Origin: Sabellastarte sp. h YS-2021
Taxonomy: Eukaryota; Annelida; Polychaeta; Sabellida; Sabellidae
NCBI GenBank assembly: GCA_964017235.1
Contig: OZ024936.1
Location: 18,142,496-18,206,495 of the forward strand
Direction of reading: 5' to 3'
Length of the DNA: 64,000 nt
Part shown: positions 58,384 to 64,000 of the stretch, in pieces
Layout: every line of letters begins with the position of its first letter
Numbering within the stretch: the stretch's first letter is position 1
Program-made: the position numbers and the translations under genes
Notes under the pieces: generated by a model
The model's database searches: none
Told to the model about the DNA's origin: nothing
The model's input: the letters and a program-made list of their open reading frames with translations, nothing else

Positions 58384-61300
58384 ATTCAACAGAAGACTGT
58401 AAGATTTCAAATCAATACAGGGGCTACAGTGAATGTCATTTGTAAATCTCTGGTTCCAAGCAAATGTGCAATAGAGCCTACAACCACCAAGTTAAAAGTG
58501 TACAACAACATCACATTGACTGCTGAGGGAAAAACCGCATTCCCATGAAGAACCTGAAAAACAACAGGAAATACAGTGTGGCGTGCATAGTTGTAAATGA
58601 TGATAAAGTACAGCCTATCTTAGGGTTACGTGCAGCCAAACAGATGAACTTAATCACAGTCAACACTGAGAATATTGCAGCCATTAGCAAAAGCGAAACA
58701 AAACCACTCACAGTAGCACAGATCACATCTGAACACTCATCACTTTTTGATGGCAAACTTGGACTGATAAAAGACAATGCAGACCTGAAAACTGACTCTA
58801 CAGTTAAGCCAGTTCAAAACCCAATCTGAGGTGTCCCACATGCTCTCATGGACAGTTTGAAAGCAGAACTGGGCCGCTTTGGGACACTAAAAGTGATAGA
58901 GAGTGTGAGTGAACCAACAGAGTGGCTATCGAGTTTTGTGACAGTGAAGAAACCAAGTGGAAGATAAGGACTTGCATTGATCCACAACCACTTAATGCAG
59001 CACTCAAACGAGCACCTCTGTTAACACCGATCCTTGATGATGTACTGCCAAAATTAGAAGGTTCAAAGATATTCTCAGTTATTGATGTTAAAGATGGCTA
59101 CTGGAATCTGAGACTTTTAAAAGAAGCAAGCTACTTGACAACAAGTACACCATTTGGAAACATACGCTTCCTACGACTACCATTTGGACTGAAAATATCA
59201 AGCGAGTTCTTCCAATCAGCTCTAAATGAAGCACTGCATGGCTTAAATGGTGTCCATATCATAGCAGATGACATACTTGTTTTTGGAAAAGGTGACACTG
59301 ATGAAGCAGCCATACATGACCATGACAAAACCTTAGAGCACTGCTATGATGTGTAGAAAAATCGATGAAGCTAAACAAAGACAAAATCAAATTAAAACGC
59401 AAAGAAGTGCCATATATGGGAAATACGCTGACCCCTGGTGGCCTGAAAGCTGACAAATCAAAGGTCAATGCAATTGTTCAGATGCCACCGCCAAATGACA
59501 TTAAGGGTGTACGACGACTGTTGGTAATGGCAAATTATTTGATGAGATTCTTGCCAAATCTCTCATCAATGCTAGAGCCAATCCGCAAGCTAACCCTGAA
59601 AGACGTAAAGTTCAAGTGGACAGAAGAGCAGCAAAAAGCATTTGAAGACATCAAACAAGTCATAACAAGCAGACAGGTTTTAAAGATTTTTGATCCGAAA
59701 AACACAAACCTAGTGTTACAGACTGACAGCTCAAGATCAGGCCTTGGAGCTGTATTACTACAAGACAACAGACCAGTTGGATTTGGATCAAGATCCCTGA
59801 CATCAAGTGAAAAAAGCTATGCCCAAATAGAGCTAGAACTACTTGCTGTTATATTTGGCCTACAACATTTTCATCAGATGACATATGGCAGACATGTGGA
59901 AGTGCAGACTGATCAGATTCCACTGGAAAATATCGTCATAAAGCCACTGATCAAGGCACCAAGAAGACTGCAACTCCAACTGCAAGGCTATAACACCACT
60001 GTTGTGTACAGGAAGGGATCAGATCTGTATGTGCCAGACACATTATCCAGAGCTAGTCTACAAGAGACTACTGGCCCATCTGCTGATAGACATACTCATG
60101 TAAAAGATGAAAAGCTACACAAGATCAAGCAGGCAACTATGGAAGACAAAACTCTGCAAATTCTAAAACAGACTATCATTCATGGATGGCCAGAGCAAAA
60201 ACAACTTATACCGATGGAACTTGCACCATACCAGCATGAAAAACACAACCTCATAGTGCAAGATGGAATCATTTTTGTGGGAGACCGTGTTGTGAGCCCT
60301 AGCAGGATGAGGAAATAAATTATCAAGGACATCCACCTTGCCCATGCTGGAATCGAATCTTGTCTGAGAACAGCAAGAGAATACGTATATTGGCCACAGA
60401 TGTCAGCACAAATTGAAGAGCCTTGCCAAAAGTGTGATACATGCCGAGCCACTGAAGATAACAGCCAGCAAAAAGAAACCCTCATCAGCCATGGAATCCC
60501 TGAACGACCCTGGCAACATGTATCCACTGACATATTCACATTAGATGGAGTCAACTACCTGATAACATTAGATCAGTATTCCAACTTCTGGGAAGTTGAC
60601 AAGATTGCCACAATGAACACAGCAGAAACAGTCATACATAAACTCAAACACCATTTTGCCAGATATGGAAAATATCTGTCAAACACTCATCTCAGACAAT
60701 GCACCAATATTTCGAGTGCTGAATTCAAACAATTTGAAAAGCTATACAAGTTCCATCACAAATATACTTCACCATATCAACAATCTGCACATACTGCAGA
60801 GAGAGCTGTGAAAACCTGCAAGAACTTGATGAAAAAAGCAAAGAAAGAGCATCAAGATATATATTTAACTTTGCTTCTGCATAGAAACATCCCCATACAA
60901 GCCTTTAATAGCAGTCCAGCACAAAAATTCCCGGGGAGAAGAACAAAGACCACACTTCCAACAAAGGACAAACTATTCCATCCTAAAACAGTTGACCCAA
61001 CAGTGCAGACAGAAAGGACAGTAACACACCGTGCAAAATAACAGTTTTATTACAATCGTATTGCAAAAGACCTACATCCTCTAAAAATGGTGACACTGTG
61101 AGAATACAGTCATTGGTGAATAAAAAGGCTGACTGGGAAAAGGGGACTGTAATTAGAAAGAATGGAGAAAGATCCTATGAAGTACTGAGAGAGGATGACA
61201 TGGTACTCTGGAGAAACAGAAAACATCTTAAGAAGACTCAGGAAGATCCAGGTCAGATCACACAAGAGGGCAATTACATCCATGCAACACCTCAAATGCA

Positions 61301-61439
61301 ACTGCCAGCTATCAATCCAGAAGCAGATGTGATACCCTTACCAAAAATGGAACACAAACCACCAAAGTCTCCTAAAAAGAGCCAACCCCACAGAAGTAAT
61401 AAATCACTGGACAGTAGCATCACTACAAAGAGAGGTTAA
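58384..61439 (+). pseudogene. Gypsy pol: protease, RT, RNase H, integrase, broken
   Basis: Protease (58400-58560): the active-site motif reads NTGA where retropepsins have DTGA, so the catalytic Asp is lost. RT (about 58840-59356): CIDPQPLNAALKR, KIFSVIDVKDGYWN, FLRLPFGL and the catalytic IADDILVF, with a stop and a frameshift at about 58961. RT thumb and RNase H (59365-60318): LQTDSSRSGLGAVLLQ, IELELLAVIF and VQTDQIPLE. Integrase (60319-61041): an HLAH/CQKCDTC zinc-binding region, the core beginning STDIF, and AHTAERAV with the Glu. The central Asp region lies in another frame between two compensating shifts near 60680-60715. The C-terminal part (61098-61439) runs into the 3' LTR. Stops also occur at 59354, 60316 and 61039. 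Confidence 0.93.
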
Positions 61440-61579
61440 ACAGTTCAGTCCGGTATTAGCAGTTCAAGCATGTGCTCGTTATTTTGTGATCTCTGTTTTA
61501 AATGCTGAAATAATAACATTTGTACAGACTTTGTATTTTATTTCTCATAAAATATCAACAAGTCATACAACTTGTTACA
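61396..61579 (+). repeat. 3' LTR of Gypsy element, 5'-truncated
   Basis: Matches 57034-57217. It lacks the first 71 bp of the 5' LTR, and the usual polypurine tract is not evident just upstream. On the minus strand it contains AATAAA (61537-61542), 51 nt beyond the ankyrin stop codon. Confidence 0.9.
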
Positions 61580-61592
61580 TACATGTTGTGTA

Positions 61593-61960
61593 TTATTTTC
61601 TCCCCACTGTATTTCCTTTAATATAATCCTCCAAATGACTAACTATACGAGTGTAATGCTTTTCTTTGGTAATGTCCAGTGGATTCTGTCCTTTATTGTT
61701 GACTAAAAAATCAGGATGATGAGCCAGAAGTAATTTTACAATCTCAGGTGAATTTGCCAACACAGCATTATGAAGTGGTGTATCTCCATCATTGTCAGCA
61801 CTGTTAACTTGGGCACCTTTTGTAGTGAGAAGTTTGACAATGGATGTGTGATTGTTATAACAGGCCATGATGAGAGGAGAGATACCATTCTGACATCTAC
61901 TGTCTATTTGTTCCCTGTGACTGAGTAATTTGTTTACAACTGCAGTGTGTCCCTCCTGGG
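61593..61960 (-). CDS. Terminal exon of an ankyrin-repeat protein gene
   Basis: Ankyrin repeats are stacked helix-loop-helix modules for protein binding. The acceptor TTTATGTATTTTAG ends at 61961, and the exon runs 61960 to the TAA at 61593-61595, about 121 codons. It holds the end of one repeat (EGHTAVVNKLLSHREQID), then NGISPLIMACYNNHTSIVKL with LTTKGAQVNS, then DGDTPLHNAVLANSPEIVKL with LLAHHPDFLV, then a half-repeat GQNPLDITKEKHYTRIVSHL and a short basic end GNTVGRK. The TPLH and GADVN-type signatures are clear. Upstream exons should lie beyond 62 kb on minus; none was found up to 64 kb. Ankyrin repeats alone do not tell the protein's function. The Gypsy insertion starts 8 bp beyond the stop. 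Confidence 0.92.
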
Positions 61961-61964
61961 CTAA

Positions 61965-62425
61965 AATACATAAATATTTCGCTTAAGTATTTACTAGTGT
62001 TGTATATGATGAATTACATCAACATTTAAAAGCTATGAAGATGGAATTAAGCATAGTTGTGAAAGAGTGTCAACTTTCACTCACATAACAGCTTCATTGT
62101 AAAGAAAAATGTTGTATCAAACACCATTATAATTCAGGTGTATATAAATTGTAAGAAAGATAGTGTGAAGTCTTAATATACAATGAAGTTTTGCATGATG
62201 CATATTATTGACTAGGATCATTAATCTGCAATTAAAGATCCAGAAACATTGCACCTACATTTAAATTGCTACAGAAATTAAGCAGTTGTGCTTTTTGAAT
62301 AAGACGATGTGTAATCATAACAGGTAATCAGTTCAACAGAAAATGTCTTTCATTGCTGTGTTTAATTAAATAAGATGATATGCAATCAAAACAATCGATC
62401 AAGATCAGATAATCAAAACAAAATC
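61965..62425. other. Intron of the ankyrin gene, no other feature
   Basis: Sequence upstream of the ankyrin exon on its strand, presumably intronic. Nothing recognised. Confidence 0.4.
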
Positions 62426-62429
62426 AGTG

Positions 62430-62725
62430 GCAATTACCATATCATCTGGTGTTCACAAGAAAATAAGTCTTGGGCATCACATCATCTGATGATCACCTTT
62501 TATGACATTGGGATCGACAGATGATCTAGTGCTCACCAGATGATGTGGTAAACACCAGATGAAGAAGAGTTCACCAGATAAAAATTTATTAGGACCAGGT
62601 CATCTGTGATCACAACTAATTATGCCACCATGATGTTAGTCACAAGAGGTAAAAACTGAAACACACTAGTTAATTTGGCAATCACCACATATTCTTGTGC
62701 ACACAAGATGATCTCATGCACATGA
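62430..62725. repeat. Phrase repeat (ATCATCTGGTG / CACCAGATGAT)
   Basis: About 300 bp in which short words such as CATCTGGTGTTCAC, CATCTGATGATCACC, GCTCACCAGATGATGTGG and TTCACCAGAT recur in both orientations with irregular spacing. It resembles in style the 45765-46115 repeat. No coding. Confidence 0.75.
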
Positions 62726-62861
62726 CTTAGTATATGCTCACACTACAATATATAATATCCTATCACACGTTTGTTATGGAGGTTTATATGTCAAACAGAA
62801 ATATTCAGAGACATATAATAAGTATAAATTTTATGATGAAATAGTTCTGTAAAAACTTTTT

Positions 62862-63066
62862 CTCTCGCCTCCCACCTCTGAGGCCGGGGTTCGGTTCCCA
62901 GCACAGCCTCAAGTGGGAAAACTGGTTATTGCTTGCCGTTGGTCGGCAGTTTACAGTACAGATCCCTAACGAACTCTATGTACTGGTTTCCTCTGCCCTT
63001 CCAACTATCGGTCGTGATATGACCTGTACAGTGTTGAAAGCGACATAAAACCCCAAATAAATAAAT
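62862..63066 (+). repeat. tRNA-derived SINE, 5'-truncated
   Basis: 40907-type SINE read on plus: CTCTCGCCTCCCACCTCTGA, GGGGTTCGGTTCCC (B box), the body, then AGTGTTGAAAGCGACATAAA and an AAATAAATAAATG tail. The A-box part is absent or unrecognisable. GTATAAATTT at 62822-62831 and 63067-63076 may be the target duplication. Confidence 0.85.
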
Positions 63067-63290
63067 GTATAAATTTCTGATCATTGTGTGTGCAAGTACC
63101 TATGACATGGTGCCCTTAGCTGAGGTATACTCTTTCAAAGTGATCTTAACAGACATAAATTAATATCATATTGTGACCTCATGTTAGTAATAATCAAAAC
63201 AAAATTGCAATAATATACATTATTTGCAAGTAAAATGTAACTTATTATAACTGGTCTTGTAAAGTGGTATCCATATCATTAGGAAATAAT

Positions 63291-63358
63291 TTTAATTCTC
63301 CTTTGACTTTTATGGCACTTAATTTGGCCTTTATAAAGTGGGGACTCTAAGGCCTCCT
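63291..63358 (-). repeat. LINE 3' tail fragment
   Basis: TTTGACTTTTATGGCACTTA and GGACTCTAAGGC match the LINE 3' UTR at 28325-28375. Confidence 0.5.
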
Positions 63359-63359
63359 A

Positions 63360-64000
63360 TTGATATGAATGTACTGAAGCTCACATTTCTATGTATCACC
63401 AACAGGGCCTTCTAAAATAGTATTGACACAGTACTGGAAGTCATTACCCGCCCATTCCTGCTGTATGCATACTATTTCATTTTTATCACTATGTTTGTTT
63501 ATACTATGTGATATGTTATGATATAAATACTAACAAATTAAGGTCAACATATTGAAACAAGTGTCATTTTAAATTCCCCAAAATCTCACATTTGTTGGTA
63601 AGGTTACTGATCCCACAGTGTCCACAACCAAACTTTCCAAACTGTAATGGCATGGCATGGTTCCACCTTGATGAGCCGATCATAAACCTACTTTCCAATT
63701 GGAAAAAATATCAATCGATCCATGGCTGTAGTTTGGGACAGATTTAAGAAGGATCTCGTCCCAATAATGTTGAGATTGCCACACAAAAGTTTATGATAGG
63801 TTGCTGAACCTGAAGCGTGGGAGGACTTTTCTATTATATGGATAGGTTGGCGTTTGGCTTTAACTCATGAATTCTGCTTATGTCGTCATCAACGATTTGT
63901 GTGTCTGAAATGAGAAAAACAAACATGTGCCTTCAAAGGGCAGGTCAATGATTAAGCCATTTTGAAAACAAGTGGCTCTAGTGTGTACTTGATAGAAATT
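63360..64000. other. End of window, no assigned gene
   Basis: A minus-strand acceptor-like TTTTTCTCATTTCAG precedes 63904. One frame after it (TQIVDDDISRIHELKPNANL) stays open for about 20 codons before a stop. It could be a short exon of a minus-strand gene but is too short to support. An imperfect inverted pair (CGATCATAAACC at 63679 and GTTTATGATAGG at 63790) lies nearby. Confidence 0.3.

Larger units (their letters stand above)
56963..61579 (+). mobile_element. Ty3/Gypsy LTR retrotransposon, complete but decayed
   Basis: A 4.6-kb element with a perfect 5-bp duplication TACAT (56958-56962 and 61580-61584) and LTR borders TGTAACA...TGTTACA. The 5' LTR is followed directly by TGGTGTCAGGTG, a plausible primer-binding site. 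Then come gag, protease, reverse transcriptase, RNase H and integrase, in Gypsy order. There is no env. The gag and RT sequences look most like the Mag-type lineages common in invertebrates (inference). Multiple frameshifts and stops make it inactive. Its 3' LTR has lost the first 71 bp or so relative to the 5' LTR. Confidence 0.95.

Noticed and set aside
1-64000. Operons, CRISPR arrays, rRNA or functional tRNA genes
   Set aside because: None seen. Tandem repeats here lack the short-repeat/unique-spacer layout of CRISPR, and all tRNA-like sequences are SINE heads joined to SINE bodies.

Overview
This window looks like AT-rich nuclear DNA from an invertebrate animal, most likely a mollusc (possibly a bivalve). 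There are no bacterial-style gene runs or operons. Three repeat types point to molluscs. The first is a tRNA-derived SINE family with 3' tails that read GAACGGGACGTAAAACCC or close variants. The second is a rolling-circle-like element carrying a core of about 158-bp satellite units (pearl/HINE architecture). The third is a decayed PIF/Harbinger and Ty3/Gypsy load. The species cannot be named from sequence alone.

Layout. 1-2.4 kb: intergenic, with one coding-like stretch on the minus strand. 2.4-7.1 kb: a complete but inactivated PIF/Harbinger transposon (TTA target duplication, Myb/MADF-like gene on plus, DDE transposase on minus, converging). 8.2-9.8 kb: a short derivative of the same family that lost both genes by two separate deletions. 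10.4-30.4 kb: three diverged copies of one genomic segment (A about 10.4-12.6, B about 19.7-25, C about 27.8-30.4 kb). Copy B is interrupted by the 3.2-kb satellite-bearing element, copy C by a truncated CR1/L2-like LINE. Between A and B lie several MITEs, a SINE and a relic of a second Harbinger transposase that was itself hit by a MITE. 31-36 kb: a hAT-type MITE with an 8-bp target duplication, then two interleaved tandem arrays (about 155 and 147 bp units). 39-50 kb: a dense field of non-autonomous repeats sharing the end AGGGTACCTACCGTTA, with SINEs, a palindrome-rich repeat, a minisatellite and an RFX-type X-box palindrome. 50.8-53.1 kb: an AAACGTTT-rich MITE, a LINE relic and a second tRNA SINE. 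53.9 kb: a possible cysteine-rich terminal exon on minus. 57.0-61.6 kb: a complete Ty3/Gypsy element (5-bp target duplication, decayed gag-pol). 61.6-62.0 kb: the last exon of an ankyrin-repeat gene on the minus strand, the only host gene piece I can assign to a family. 62-64 kb: a phrase-like repeat, a SINE and a LINE tail.

How the parts relate. The clearest host-element interaction is the Gypsy insertion 8 bp beyond the ankyrin gene's stop codon, antisense to the gene, so the gene's 3' UTR must now read into the LTR or splice past it. Paralogous copies give natural empty sites for two insertions: the satellite element in segment B and the 583-bp MITE at 13.4 kb. Nested insertions give relative ages: MITE in Harbinger relic; SINE in the AGGGTACC repeat; young SINE in old SINE tail. 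Most of the window otherwise shows no recognisable gene.
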